Positions 1-11,790 of a stretch of 64,000 nucleotides of DNA are shown piece after piece. Under the pieces are notes generated by a model. The model had not been told where the DNA came from and ran no database searches. It saw only the letters and a program-made list of their open reading frames with translations. Numbering within the stretch: position 1 is the stretch's first letter; each line of letters starts with the position of its first letter. Source of the stretch: Cryptomeria japonica (taxonomy: Eukaryota > Streptophyta > Pinopsida > Cupressales > Cupressaceae); NCBI RefSeq assembly GCF_030272615.1, contig NC_081409.1, positions 208,057,190 to 208,121,189 of the forward strand. The letters are read 5' to 3'. Made by a program: the position numbers and the translations under genes.

Positions 1-323
1 AGAGACTAGACTTAGTTACAGACTAGAGGGCTAAAATCTGAGACTATTTGAGAGAATCCTACAAAATTTGAGGTTGATTAAGGAGGGTAGGGCATGTAGC
101 ACCTCGAACCTAGAGGATTAGGGAATTGGGCACCCTAGTCCCTGAGATCCAAGTCCAAATTTTCGTGATGGGTCTATGTTTGTCTATTGAGATCTCCCGA
201 AAAATGATTGCTCTGATGGAAACCTTTAAATGCACCTACAAGCTAGAATATTGTGTCTTTGTAGCTATATAGGGTTTTACCTTAGTCAAACCCCTTGTGT
301 TTGGTGATTTCCACCTCCACAAA
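1..323 (-). mobile_element. Element A: outermost gypsy-type LTR, first piece
   Basis: This is part of a long LTR on the minus strand, cut at 323 by element B. Its last 60 bases (agggttttaccttagtcaaa, then a ccacctcca run) match the middle of solo LTR G at about 31600-31660, so A and G belong to one family. The five bases ACAAA at 319-323 recur at 60848-60852, where the LTR resumes, which marks B's target-site duplication. The outer end of this LTR lies left of the window. No coding sequence is seen in it. Confidence 0.8.
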
Positions 324-470
324 TGTTGGATATTGTTGTTGCTAGGATATGTTGTTGGCATTGGTGTCAACATATTCCTATGTTTTGGTGTTGCAGAGAA
401 TTATTTTGGTGATCCGGTGTTTGTAGTGAGTTGATCTGGTTGTTTTCTATGGTGAATAAACTAGAGATAC
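324..470 (+). repeat. Element B 5' LTR, piece 1
   Basis: This matches the start of B's 3' LTR at 59502 almost base for base (TGTTGGATATT, then gctaggatatgttgtt). It stops at 470 where element C begins. GATAC at 466-470 is repeated at 7855-7859, right after C, where the LTR continues. Confidence 0.9.
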
Positions 471-1964
471 TGTTGGCATATGTGCAAGAGTATGATGACA
501 TGATGATATTGTATGTTGTCATTGATGTCAATATGCTGAGAAGTGAACTGGTATATTGAAGTTAAGCAACTGGCAAAGAGAACTGGTATGGTGGTGTAAA
601 TCGGTATATGTGCAATAAGTGAAGTGGTATGATGTTGTGAACTGGAACCTGTATGTCGAAATGAGAACCGGTACATGGAATGTGGTAGGACTACTAGTTG
701 GTAGTCTTAGCTTCAGGGTTTCCAATTGAAGTGTTCCAAGCCTGTGTGATTCAACCGATGACATTATGTGATGAGTTAACATTTTAATGGAGATCAGATC
801 ATGTTGCCACGTCAGTCTCATGCGCGTGAAGGATCTTGCATGAAGGAGATTGATCCTATCTACCTCGGGAATGTGCGAAGTCTTTGCAAATGGTGGAGAA
901 CGCGTGATGGGTTATCGCCACCATGAAGCGGTGAAGAACGAACAATGGAGAATGTCTTGAGATCTGTTCAAGACTGTTGTATTGAAATGCAAAGTGCTCA
1001 ATGGTCAGGATTGAACTGATCAATTACTCAACCTAAGTGTTTTAGGTTTAGGGTTTATGTTGCCGACCTATCTATGCTCTATAAGGTCGATGTTGTGTTT
1101 CATGTTGAGGTTGTTGGAAAATGTTGTGCGTGTATCTAAGTGCAGAGATACGTGATTCTTGCTAGACCAGATGAGAGGATTGATACCTGCATAGTTTGTG
1201 TGTAGAAGGAAGGAACTAAAGTGGATCTGCATTGCCATTGAGTGCTATTACCAGATCATTGTAATACCTGTTGATCTTTAACTACTTCAACAATTGTAAA
1301 ATCCCTTAACCAGGTAGCTTTAACTAGCTTGGTGTCAATCCTTTAACAGGGTGACTCAAAGCCATTGAGTTCATAAAATCCCCTGACAAGGTAGCCTCTA
1401 ATAGGGTTTAACCCTTAACTGAGTATTCTAGCCATCCCTTAACCAGGTGATCCCTAATAGGATCGGTTCCTAACAGAACCTGTTGTAATAGTCTTTAACC
1501 AGACTAGGCTCCTAATAGAGCGAACTTCTAAAGAGTTCAAAAACAACTTGTGGGTATTCATCCCCATCGTGGTTTTTCCCAATTGGGTTTCCACATGAAA
1601 AATATGTGTGTCATGTGTGATTCTTCTTTCATGTGATGCTTTGGTGTTCTCTGTTAAGCGGTAAATCATGTTATACTAGTAAGTTATTACATTTCTGATG
1701 ATAGATTATCTATTTATGCATAAGGACAAAATGGAAATGAGGAAGTAGGTTGTGTGGAAAGTTAAGAAAATTGACCGGTTCATGTCTTTCACAGTCGCAC
1801 TGTGTTTAACCTGTAGTAGTTTGATTTGAACCGGTGTTAGAGATTGCTAGTAGTTTATAGTCTGCAATCAAATCGATTAGGAAAAAGACTTTTGTGCCTA
1901 TACTGATTCACGCACCCCCCTCTCAGTACCGGTTTAGTACTCACCATTCATCATTGAGTTATCA
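471..1964 (+). repeat. Element C 5' LTR
   Basis: The boundaries come from the 3' copy at 6357-7854. The U3 part (545-680) has a cluster of ACYGGTA sites about 20-25 bp apart. At 1290-1500 there is a run of degenerate units built on CCTTAACCAGGT and CTAACAGGGT. The shared motif GTGGTTTTTCCC...GGGTTTCCAC lies near 1568-1594. A C-run (gcacccccctctcag) precedes the end. Confidence 0.9.
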
Positions 1965-1966
1965 AT

Positions 1967-1978
1967 TAGTATCAGAGC
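1967..1978 (+). other. Element C primer-binding site
   Basis: TAGTATCAGAGC lies two bases after the LTR. The canonical copia site complementary to initiator tRNA-Met is TGGTATCAGAGC, so one G has become A. Elements E and F keep the canonical form. Confidence 0.85.
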
Positions 1979-2038
1979 ATCCTCTAGGTCCTCTGTGTTC
2001 TAAGCTTAACCACTTGAGGGAAAGATCCTATTGTAATA

Positions 2039-2935
2039 ATGAAGAGGGAAGGTCCAAAGTTCAACAGAGATAACTTTAAAATATGGAAGGATAGAATGAA
2101 GATATACATCAGAAGCATGGGTGCTCAAAATTGGAGCTATGTTGAGAACGTTTATGTTATCCCTACCAGTACTCTCACCGATGACCAAAAGAGAGAGATT
2201 CAGGAGAATGGGCAAGTCATGAAATCCCTAGTCAGTAGCTTATCTGATGTAGAGTTTATTGATGTCTAGGATAAAGACAATCCCAAAGAAGTATGGGATA
2301 CTCTTGAGAATATCTATGGCGGTGATGAGCATGTAAAACAAGCTAAGGAAGAAAGCCTTAGAGGGAAGTTTGAAGACATGCAGAGGGTTGAAGGTGAGAC
2401 CATTCAACAATATGGTATATGAATCAAAACTGTTGTTGGAGATATCAAGAGTGCAGGTGGTAAAATGGAAGATTCCACCATTGTCACCAAAGTTTTGAGA
2501 TCCTTATTACCGGTCTATGCAATAAGGGTTGCTGCTATTCAAGAGTTGAGATCTATAGACAAGACTAAGGTATCCCTAGACTCCATCATTGCAAAATTGA
2601 CATCCTATGAGCTAAATAGTTTTGATGGCAGTATTCAGAAGATTGAATCAGCTTTTAGAGCATCTGTTGCACCGTCCAGAAAAGGAAAAGAAGCAAGCAC
2701 CAGTGGTAAACCAAGACAGAGCAAAAAAATGGATGATGAAGAGATTCTGATGGAATTTTAAGCTCTTCTTGCCAAGAGACTTCCTAAGGGAACCGACAAA
2801 TACAAAGGTAAGCTTCCTTTGAAATGCTTTTCTTGTAATCGGATAGGACACATCACTATAAATTGTCCTAATGGTGATAGCAAGGACAAACCGGAAAGGT
2901 TCAAGAAATTCAAAGGAGGAAATTAGAGAAACTAT
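2039..2935 (+). pseudogene. gag: Element C gag with CCHC zinc knuckle
   Basis: Capsid/nucleocapsid protein of a copia element, which would package the element RNA in virus-like particles. The ATG is 74 bases after the LTR. The N-terminal part is a UBN2-like copia gag (WKDRM near residue 17, later VWDTLENIYGG). The nucleocapsid knuckle CFSCNRIGHITINC sits at 2825-2869 and keeps all four ligands. In-frame stops occur at 2266 (TAG), near 2419 (TGA), at 2759 (TAA) and near 2923 (TAG). Most fit C-to-T changes in CAG, CAA or CGA codons. The frame itself is kept through gag, so indels came later or fell elsewhere. Confidence 0.88.
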
Positions 2936-4560
2936 CTTATAGCAGTTGATGAAGGTGTCACAGATAAGGAATCAGAAGATGAAGAAAATGAAGATATCAT
3001 GTTTGTTGCAGTCAAGGAAGATGTGTCAGACAAAAGGCTCTTGTCTCCCGCTTGGATAATTCAAATGAGTGGATTATTGATAGTGGTTGCTCTCACCATA
3101 TGACTGGTGACCAAAGCAAGTTTATATCCCTGGAAGAGTATGATGGTGGTGTGGTTCATTTTGGTAATGATGCACCATGTATGGTCAAAGGAAGAGGGTC
3201 CATCTATCTAAATGGAAAGAGCAGTGCTGACAATGTGTATTGGGTGGAGGGTCTCAGACACAATCTATTGAGTGTTGCCCAGCTGAATGACGGTGGACTC
3301 ACTTTGGAATTCAAAAATGGAATCTGCAAAATCAAAGGAAATAATGGTGAACTGATGGCCACCAATATGCAGACCAAAGGTAACTTATTTCAGCTAAATG
3401 CAAATATAAGATCATGTCTTATGGCTAAGTTTGATGATAGCTAGATATGGCATAGGAGACTTTGCCATGTAAACTTTGATAACATAGTCAAGGCCAGTAA
3501 GATCAAGGCAGTTAGAGGACTGTCGATGCTGTGCAAACCTAAATATCCTTTGTGCAGAGAATGTTAACTGGGGAAAATGTCTTCTTCAACCTTCAAAGGT
3601 AAATCTTTCACTGCAGACAAATTACTTGATCTTGTGCATACTGATTTGTGTGGTCCTATGAAAACTAGGAGTGTGCAGGGAGATAGGTATTTTATGATTC
3701 TTATAGATGATTGCTCAAGAATGATGTGGGTCACATTCTTGAAGGAAAAATCTAAAGCCTTTGGAAATTTCAAAGCCTTCAGAGCACTGGTAGAAAAGGA
3801 AAGCGGTAGAAGAATCAAATGCCTTAGAACTGATCAAGGAGGGGAATTCACTTCCGATGAACTCAGCAAATATTGTGAAGAGAATGGCATCAAGAGGCAA
3901 CTGTCTGCCCCCTGGACTCCACAGTAGAATGGCTTAGCAAAGAGGAACAACTGGATTGTGGTTGAAGCGGCTAGAACTATGCTGATCCAAGGAAAAGTTG
4001 CTCACACCTTTTGGAGAGAAGCGGTGAGCACTGCAATCTACACAATGAACTGGGTACTCATCAAGAAAGGAAAGGATAAGGCTCCTTATGAGTACTGGAT
4101 CGGAAGACACCAGTGGTAAGCTACTTTAGAGTGTTTGGTAGTAAATGTTACATCAAGAGGAGTGAACATCAGAGCAAGTTTGATGCCAAATGTGATGAGG
4201 GAATATTCCTAGGGTATTCCACTAAGAGCAAAGCTCTTAAATGTTTCAACAATAGGACTCAGAGAATTGTTGAAAGCATCAATGTTAGGGTTGATGAAAA
4301 CTCTGGGAAACCCAAGGAAACCGACAGTGAGCAAGTAGGAGATGAACTGGTAGTAACCTTTTGGGAACCGGTTGCAAATTTGCCCAGTACCAGCAACTGT
4401 GCTCCTACACTGGTAGATGTTGATGAAGATGAGGATGATGAAGAAAAGCAAGAGGGAGCTGTTAAGAATATACCTAGGTATGTCAAACTCAATCATGATC
4501 CAAAGAAAATCATAGGAGACAAGGATGGAGGAATCCTTACAAGAAGAAAGGTCAGAGAAA
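2936..4560 (+). pseudogene. pol: Element C protease and integrase
   Basis: The protease core WIIDSGCSHHMTG is at 3070-3108 with the catalytic D-S-G intact. Upstream, near 3028, one base is missing and the frame shifts. The integrase zinc-binding part (WHRRLCHVN, then CREC) follows at about 3450-3570, then the catalytic core with Asp in HTDL (about 3640), Asp in RTDQGG (about 3830) and Glu in EENGIK (about 3880), so the D-D-E triad is still legible. Stops interrupt at 3442, about 3565 and 3925, and a further frameshift lies near 4110. The C-terminal part continues through the FRVFGSKCYIKR segment at 4128-4160. Confidence 0.88.
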
Positions 4561-6114
4561 ACTCATGTATGATCTCTGAATTTGAGCCTAAATCATTCAA
4601 AGAGACACATAAAGATGAAGATTGGATCAAGGAAATGGAAGAGGAACTTGATCAGATAGAAAAGAATGGTACATGGTCCCTGGTACTCAGACCAGACCAT
4701 AAAAATGTCATTGGTACCAAATGGGTTTTCAGAAATAAGTTGAATGAAGATGGGACAATGATAAGAAATAAATCTAGACTGGTGTGGAAGGGGTATGCTC
4801 AAGAAGAAGGAGAAGACTATGGAGAAACCTTTGCTCCAGTAGCCAGATAGGAGTTCGTATGCTTATTGCATATGCATCTTTTAAAGGATTCAAAGTATAC
4901 CAAATGGATGTAAAATATGCATTCCTAAATGGAATACTTGAAGAGGAGGTGTATATAGAGCAACCAGATGGGTTTTCCCTATCAGAAGATAGTGACATGG
5001 TGTGTAGGCTACATAAAGCCTTGTATGGACTAAAGCAGGCACCTAGAGCATGGTATGAACGCTTGCATTCCCATCTTGTGAAGATTGGATTTGAAAGAAT
5101 AAGTGAAGATAGAAATATCTACTTGAAATCAGAAGGAGATCAGATTCTAATCTGTGAAGTATTTGTTGATGACATCATCTTTGGAGGAGATGACAAGATG
5201 AGTCATGATTTTGCTGATGAGATGAAGAAGGAATTTGAGATGTCACTCATAGGGGAGATTAAGTTCTTCATTGGACTGTAGATTCAACAAATGAAAGATG
5301 AAATCTTTATTACTCAGTCCAAGTATGTCAAAGAGGTGTTGAAGACCTTTGGCATGGAAGACAGTAAACCGGTTGGTACACCAATGGTGACCAATTGTAA
5401 ACTATCAAAAGAAGATGACTTAGCATTGGTAAATGAGAAGGAATACCGATCAATGATTGGTAAGTTGCATTATGTAGTGCATAACAGACCTGACATTGCA
5501 CATGCAGTGGGTATTACCGCTTGGTTTTAGCAAAGCCCAAGAGAATCCCACTTGGTAGCAGTCAAGCGGATTCTTAGATATCTAAAAGGAACTATTGACT
5601 ATGGGTTATGGTATCCATACAATAATGAGTTCAACCTGAAAGTGTTCACAGATGCTGATTGGGCTGTAATGTAGATGGCCGAAAGAGCACAACCGGTGGT
5701 GCATTCTTTCTTGGTGGTAGACTGGTCTCATGGATGAGTAAAAAGTAGAGTTGTATCTCTCAGTCTACAACAGAAGTAGAGTATGTTGCAGCTTTTATGA
5801 ACTGTACCCAAACTATTTGGATGAAGCATGTATTGAATGGCTTCAAAGTTCATGTATCTGAACCGATAAGTATATTCTGTGACAATACAAGTGCAATTAA
5901 CATTTCCAAGATTCCAGTTTTACATGCTAGATCCAAGCACTTTGAACTCAAGTATCATTTCTTGAGGGAAAAGGTTCAGAACAAAGAGGTGGCATTGGAA
6001 CATGTTTCTAGTAAGGAGCAGTTAGCAGACATATTCACCAAGCCTATACAGAAGGCTACTTTTACCTATCTAAGAGGTGAGTTAGGGGTGTTGTCTCTTG
6101 AAGAGGTGAACTAA
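4561..6114 (+). pseudogene. pol: Element C reverse transcriptase and RNase H
   Basis: The RT begins about 4600 (WIKEMEEELDQIEKNGTW, KWVFRNK) and includes YQMDVKYAFLNG (about 4900), LYGLKQAPRAWYE (about 5020-5060) and the active-site box FVDDIIFGG at 5161. The first residue is F rather than the usual Y. RNase H follows, with FTDADWA (about 5650), FCDNTSAI (about 5875) and the copia end motif ADIFTKP (about 6030). Frameshifts lie near 4850 and 5670; stops lie at 5279, 5528 and near 5746. The frame ends with TAA at 6112. Confidence 0.88.
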
Positions 6115-6356
6115 AAGTATGTGCTCCACATCACTCAAGTATTGTAGTGTCCAATGTTTTTTAGGATTGATGTGTTGAAGGATGCTACTCCTCAGGGGGA
6201 GCAACATAGTGGAACAGGGAAGCTTGTGCCTCCACTTTGGCATTGTTGTCAAAGTGGGAGAAGATGTGAAGCGGGGAAGATATCTGCAACAATAGGGAGA
6301 AGATGTGATGCTGAGTGATATCTTTGTATATTGCCATCAATGCCAAAGGGGGAGAT
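6115..6356 (+). other. Element C 3' untranslated part with repeated polypurine tracts
   Basis: Three purine tracts precede the LTR: CAGGGGGAGCAA (about 6192), TCAAAGTGGGAG (6249-6260) and CCAAAGGGGGAGA (6343-6355), which abuts the 3' LTR and is the plus-strand primer. The segment ahead of the second tract (TTTGGCATTG) is the reverse complement of CAATGCCAAA ahead of the last, so the two can pair. Confidence 0.82.
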
Positions 6357-7854
6357 TGTTGGCATAAGTGCAAGAGTATGATGACATGATGATATCGTAT
6401 GTTGTCATTGATGTCAATATGCTAAGAAGTGAACCGGTGTATTGAAGTTAAGCAACTGGCAAAGAGAACTGGTATGGTGGTGTAAACCGGTATATGTGCA
6501 ATAAGTGAAGCGTATGCTTGTCCAAGTGAACCGGAACCGGTATGTCAGAATGAGAACCAATAAATGGAATGCAGTAGGACTACCGGTTGGTAGTCTTAGC
6601 TTCAGGGTTTCCGATTGAAGTGTTCCAAGCCTGTGTGATTCAACCGATGACATTATGTGATGAGTTAGCATTGTAATGGAGATCAAATCATGTTGCCATG
6701 ACAGTCTCGTGCACATGAAGGATTTTGCATGAAGGAGATTGATCCTATCTACCTCGGGAATGTGCGAAGTCTTTGCAAATGGTGGAGAACGTGTGATGGG
6801 TTATCACCTCCATGAAGCGGAGAAGAACGAGCGATGGAGAATGTCTTGAGATCTATTCAAGACCGTTGTATTCAAATGCAAAGTGCTTAATGGTCAGGAT
6901 TGAACTGATCAATTACTCAACCTAAGTGTTTTGGGTTTAGGGTTTATGTTGTCGACCTATCTGTGTTCTATAAGGTCGATGTTGTGTTTCATGTTGAGGT
7001 TGTTGGCAAATGTTGTGTGTGTATCTAAGTGCAAAGATACGTGATTCTTGCTAGATTAGATGAGAGGATTGATACCTGCATAGTGTTTGTGCAGAAGGAA
7101 GGAACTAAAGTGGATCTACATTGGCATTGAGTGCTATTACCAGATCATTGCAATACCTGTTGATCTTTAACTACTTCAACAATTGTAAAATCCCTTAACT
7201 GGGTAGCTTTAACCAGCTTGTTGTAAATCCTTTAACAAGGTGACTCAAAGCCATTGAGTTCATAAAATCCTCTGACAAGGTAACCTCTAACAGGGTTTAA
7301 CCCTTAACCGGGTATTCTAGCCATCCCTTAACCGGTTGATCCCTAACAGGATCGGCTCCTAACAGAACCTGTTGTAACAGTCTTTAACCTGACTAGGCTC
7401 CTAATAGAGCGGACTTATAAAGAGTTCAAGAACAGCTTGTGGGTATTCATCCCCACCGTGGTTTTTCCCAGTTGGGTTTCCACATGAAAAATATGTGTGT
7501 CATGTGTGATGCCTCTTTCATGTGATGCTTTGTTGTTCTCTGTTAATCAGTGAATCATGTTATACTAGTAATTTATTACATTTCTGATGATAGATTATCT
7601 ATTTATGTATAAGGACAAAATGGAAATGAGGAAGTAGGTTGTGTGGAAAGCTAAGAAGATTGACCTGTTCATGTCTTTCACAGTCGCACTGTGTTTAACC
7701 TGTAGTAGTCTGATTTGAACCGGTGTTAGAGATTGCCAGTAGTTTACAGTCTGCAATCAAACCGATTAGGAAAAAGATTTTTGTGCCTATACTGATTCAC
7801 CCCCCCGCCTCTCAGTTTTAGGTTTGGTACTGACCGTTCATCATTGAGTTATCA
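6357..7854 (+). repeat. Element C 3' LTR
   Basis: 1498 bp, starting TGTTGGCATAAG and ending GAGTTATCA. It aligns with the 5' LTR along its full length, with scattered substitutions and a few indels. ACCGGT sites are better preserved here than in the 5' LTR (for example about 6433, 6486, 6536 and 6582). Confidence 0.9.
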
Positions 7855-7859
7855 GATAC

Positions 7860-7895
7860 TTCATTCTTTGTTGATTCCATGATGATATGTTGGTG
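7860..7895 (+). repeat. Element B 5' LTR, piece 2
   Basis: The LTR resumes after C with ttcattctttgttgattcc, matching 59650-59680 of B's 3' LTR, and is cut again after about 30 bases by element D. The last bases, ATGTTGGTG, are close to ATGTGGTG at 25721-25728 on the far side of D. Confidence 0.8.
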
Positions 7896-9214
7896 CCTAC
7901 AAGAAGTTGAGTCCACTTTTTGGCCAAAAAGTGGAAGTGTTTTCTCTATTTTTTAGATTTCGTCCTGTTTGACCTAAAAATTTGAAGCACTTAAAAATGA
8001 ATCTTGTAAAAAAACAATAATAAAAAATGTAGTGCTCAAAGTCTACTCTCCAAATATGTAATTTATTGTAATACCCAGATCTTAAAAATTAAGCTTGAAT
8101 AGGCATTACTAAAACCTATAGTTTAAAAGTCACTTTTCAGGACTGTACCATGCTCGTGTACAACAAGCATAATTTGACCTAAATGAAAGTATTTTTTTGA
8201 ATACTTTTTATTAAAGATCTATAACTCATTCACCTTTGATAAGAATATTTTTTTTGTAATTATTTTCTACATATTTTTTTTTTGTTAATTTTGTATTGGG
8301 CATAATCATTGTTTTGAAAAATCCTCATGTACGACAAGCATAATTTGACCTAAACTTAACATTTTTTTATTAATTTTTTTAAACTCTATATAATTGTCTC
8401 TAGTTTGATTCCTTATAATTTTTTTTCAAAAAACTTAAAGACAAAAAAGTTATTAAAAAACTAAAAAACCCTGTTGTTTAAAGTTTATGGACCTCTTTTG
8501 TTAGAAATTATTTTAAAAATAAAACTATGGATCCATTTTTTAAAAAAAATTATATATTTGGAATCTAGATAGTCTCTACTGTAATGGGTTTTCATTGTTT
8601 AAAAATATTCTGAAAATTTGGTGTTCAGATATATTTTAGAAGTCATTATTTTGTATGAAGATTGATTTGGCCTTCAAGTTGTAGGTCAATCCAGGTCCAA
8701 GCCAGAGGGTCGACACTCCAAGCCATTTCCCAATCCAAAATCCGAAGGAACAACTGAGCCAAAATTCATTTTTTTTAGAAATGGGATCTCTTTTATTGTT
8801 TAGGATACATGATCCCGTTTTATTTTTTTCAATAATTAAAAATAAAAAAGCAAGCAGGATCTCATTTTAAAAATAGAATGGGATCCTGATTCTTTTTTAT
8901 TATTATTAAAAATAAGCTATCTATACATGAAATATAACATTTAAGTTATAAGTCACATTTCCCTTTGTCTTTTTCATTTTTTATACTTTAAGTTATATTT
9001 CATGTATATATTGGCAGGATGTTTGAGAGTGGTTTTAGATCTCTAGGAGTTATAATGTGAATTCTAAATTTTAGAAGATCTTATAAATTTTCAAACTTAG
9101 TCAAATTCCAGCAATCAACAAGCTCCTATCAGAATTTTCTCGCTCTTTCTATATCACTCTCTTTATTGCCCTCAAGCTCTAGACCTATCTCTTTCCATAT
9201 TACTCTTCCTCTAT
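7896..9214 (+). repeat. Element D left inverted-repeat arm
   Basis: AT-rich arm without coding potential. It holds a direct repeat of about 28 bp (CAAGCATAATTTGACCTAAA at about 8166 and again at about 8336) and GGGATCTC/GGGATCC stretches at 8785-8890. The segment at 9017-9140 (GTTTGAGAGTGG, CTCTAGGAGTTATAATG) is the reverse complement of 25325-25440 in the right arm. The run at 9145-9214 matches the complement of about 25190-25320. Confidence 0.7.
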
Positions 9215-11790
9215 GGTGCAGGAGCACCTGAGCACCTGAATGCTCAAATCACAGCAGGAATAGAATTTTGTTGCAAATTAAGCATGTGTGTTTATTTTAT
9301 GCTTCTAGTAGGTTTAATAGGTTTTTTTTGTGGTGTAATGAGGTTTGGAACTCATTTTGTTTAAGAGTTTCCAAGATTTTTGGTTTTTGCTCAGTGGGCC
9401 AAAAATTGTCAATTTCGGGTCCAAATGAGCATTTTTGAATTTTTTGATGTTGTAAAGCCTTGAAAGGCATTGGATCATGTTTATTTAGTGTTTCTAAATG
9501 ATTTTGATTCATTGGTTTGAGTGCCAAGTCACCGGAAGTCAAAATGCAATTTTTGAGCAACAAAAGTTGTCAAAAGTTGTCAAAAAAGTGGTTTTTGGTG
9601 GTTTTGGTTAGTTCCAGCCTGTACCTGTCTGTACAAGGGCTTCAACAAGTTGGCACATGTATATAAACCATGTTCCAATCATTGTATGGGTTGTTCATTT
9701 TGGAAAATTAAGAGAAATACTTATTTTGCTCTCATTTTTGTGAGTTTTTAACTAATTTTCTGCACTTTTGAGAGTACAGTCTGTACCATGGCTCCATGAG
9801 TCCGTACTACTCCTATTTTTCATTTCTGTGATCTCTCTTGATGTTTTAGTAGTGATCTCTGATCTTTTCTTGGGGTTTGGAACAAGTTTTGTTTGAAGTG
9901 TTCTTAAGAGAAGCATTGTTTTGTGGTTCCAATGGAAGATCATTCATGGTCCAATTGATTTCTTCAAAGTCTCTTCATCCATGGCTTTGAGGAAGTTTGT
10001 TGGACCCTCTGTACATACTGTACCATACATCTATTTTCCTTTTCTAGCAATGCATAAGTGTTTGTAAGCCCATGGCAAGTGTGTGAAGTGAGCAACTTGG
10101 CTTGGGTATTCTCAAATTTGTTTTGAATGGTACTTTGCTGTTCATAGCATTGTACTTTGAAATGTTGAAGGAGAATCAAGTTGGAAAGAGTCAGAATTAT
10201 ACTTTACCATCCTTGTCTCTCCCATGACTTGGTTGGATGTAAGAGGCAAAGGTGTAAAACGGACTGCAAAACAGTGAGTCACTGTTTCATTGTTAGATCC
10301 TCGTTTCCAACCTCTCTAAATGGATAGTATGAAATGATGCATTCCTCTTTCTTGCATCATGAAAATTTATTTGCAAGTGGTTTCAATGTTGAGATGACAA
10401 GTTACACAAATTGATTGTAAAGGACCTAAATAAGGATCCTAAAACAGTGTACTTTTTGTCACAGTCATATAAGGTTGTCTTGATTTGTGTCATCCTTTAA
10501 GTATTCAAACCTTCAAGATCTTTGAAGAGGATAAATGCATTATTCTATCATGCCTTTAACACCTTCTTGCAGGCCAGGGACAGAGTAAAGAAGCAAACAA
10601 AACAAAGAAAGGAAGTTGCTATAAAAAATGCACCTTATTGTTGTCAAAAAAGTAGTGTTGACTGTGTATGAACAGCAGTTATAAAATCCTTTCTTATTTG
10701 CTGTGCATGGTGTTCCAACTGATTTCAAACCATTTGTTACATCCCTAATTATCATACTTTAATTGTGTTTGGTTTATCAAGGCTCAAAATGTATGCAAAA
10801 TCTTAAAACCATTGCTGTCCTAGTCATCTAGACTGTTTTTCTGTGTAAGGGCAGCAGTGTGGCACTTGTTTGGTATAATGACAATATTAGAAGATAAGCT
10901 TTGAATCTTTGGAGGTGTTTGGAATATGTTAAATCAAGGATTGAAGCATTTAATTTGGCCTAGTATCATGAAGAAAACTTGTAAATTGCAAACCCTCACT
11001 AAAACTTTCAAAAACCCTTGAAAAGTGCCTATTTTGTGGGGCAGCACTAAAACAGTCCGTACAGTACTTGCCATAGAAAAAATCATTGAGCTTTCAACAT
11101 CAAATGACCACATCTCCAAGGGTTTTCCATGAAGTACAATAGATTGAGCAGGGTGAACAAATTTCACTAAAAATTAGGGCTAATTCTAGTAGCCTTTTTG
11201 GAGCAAATTTGACCAATTCATGAAATCGGTAAGGAAGGGGAAGCAATTGGTTGTTTCAAATCATCAAAATTGATGAGTAGAGACCTGAGATACCCTACTA
11301 CAATATCAAAAGCATTGTATTGAGCCATTTGATCAAATGGACCTTTTGCACCTAGAAAGTTGCTTTGAGTAACCCTACGTTCTTTGCTTCCAATTGAGAA
11401 ATTTCCATTCTTGAGAAGTGAAGGACAGTCATCATACCTTGCAGACCTGTCCAGATGCTCAATCAATAGATTAATATGATTGAAATCCTTAAAGAAGAAA
11501 ATAAGATTAGGTAAACCATGGTTCTCCAACAGTTGCCCATTCCGGGAAGAGAGGAGATTCAGCCAGTTGGACAACCAAACTTGTTCATTTTTGGTGACAC
11601 TCAAGAGGACCTCATTTCAGACTTGAATGCCTTAGCATGGAAGGTAAGGAGGAGTGATGTCCAATACAATAGGGTGCAAGCAGTGTTGAATAGAGAGGAG
11701 GAGATAGGAGAAAGGTTTAGAAGAATCCCATTTGTGCCTAGGGATTGATTTGGGAAGAACATTGAGAACAAAAGCCCACCAACCTCAAAG
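9215..11790. other. Unclassified 2.6 kb segment interrupting D's left arm
   Basis: The homology between D's two arms stops at about 9214 and resumes at about 11795, so this stretch looks like a separate insertion or gained piece. Similar octamers CCTCTAT (about 9209) and CCTTCTAT (about 11800) flank it and may be a duplication, but no inverted or long terminal repeat was found. It contains a TATATAAA at about 9660 and several CTGTAC/GTACAG repeats (9610-9640, 9775-9790, 10010-10030, 11055-11070). Small open frames such as 11518-11748 (+) and 11218-11604 (-) resemble no family that I know. I assign no function. Confidence 0.4.

Larger units (their letters stand above)
471..7854 (+). mobile_element. 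Element C: Ty1/copia LTR retrotransposon inside B's 5' LTR
   Basis: A 7.4 kb element with both LTRs (1494 and 1498 bp, TGTTGGCATA...TTATCA) and a 5-bp duplication GATAC. The internal part has a tRNA-iMet type primer site, a gag-pol reading frame of copia order and a polypurine tract directly before the 3' LTR. The coding part has about ten in-frame stops and at least four small frameshifts, so it cannot make its own proteins. The long LTRs, the pol motifs and the repeated polypurine tracts before the 3' LTR suggest a Sirevirus-like lineage. Confidence 0.92.

Noticed and set aside
11218-11748. Overlapping frames on both strands (128 and 76 codons) as possible host gene pieces
   Set aside because: Neither shows a known domain, conserved neighbours or splice structure; the strand cannot be chosen.
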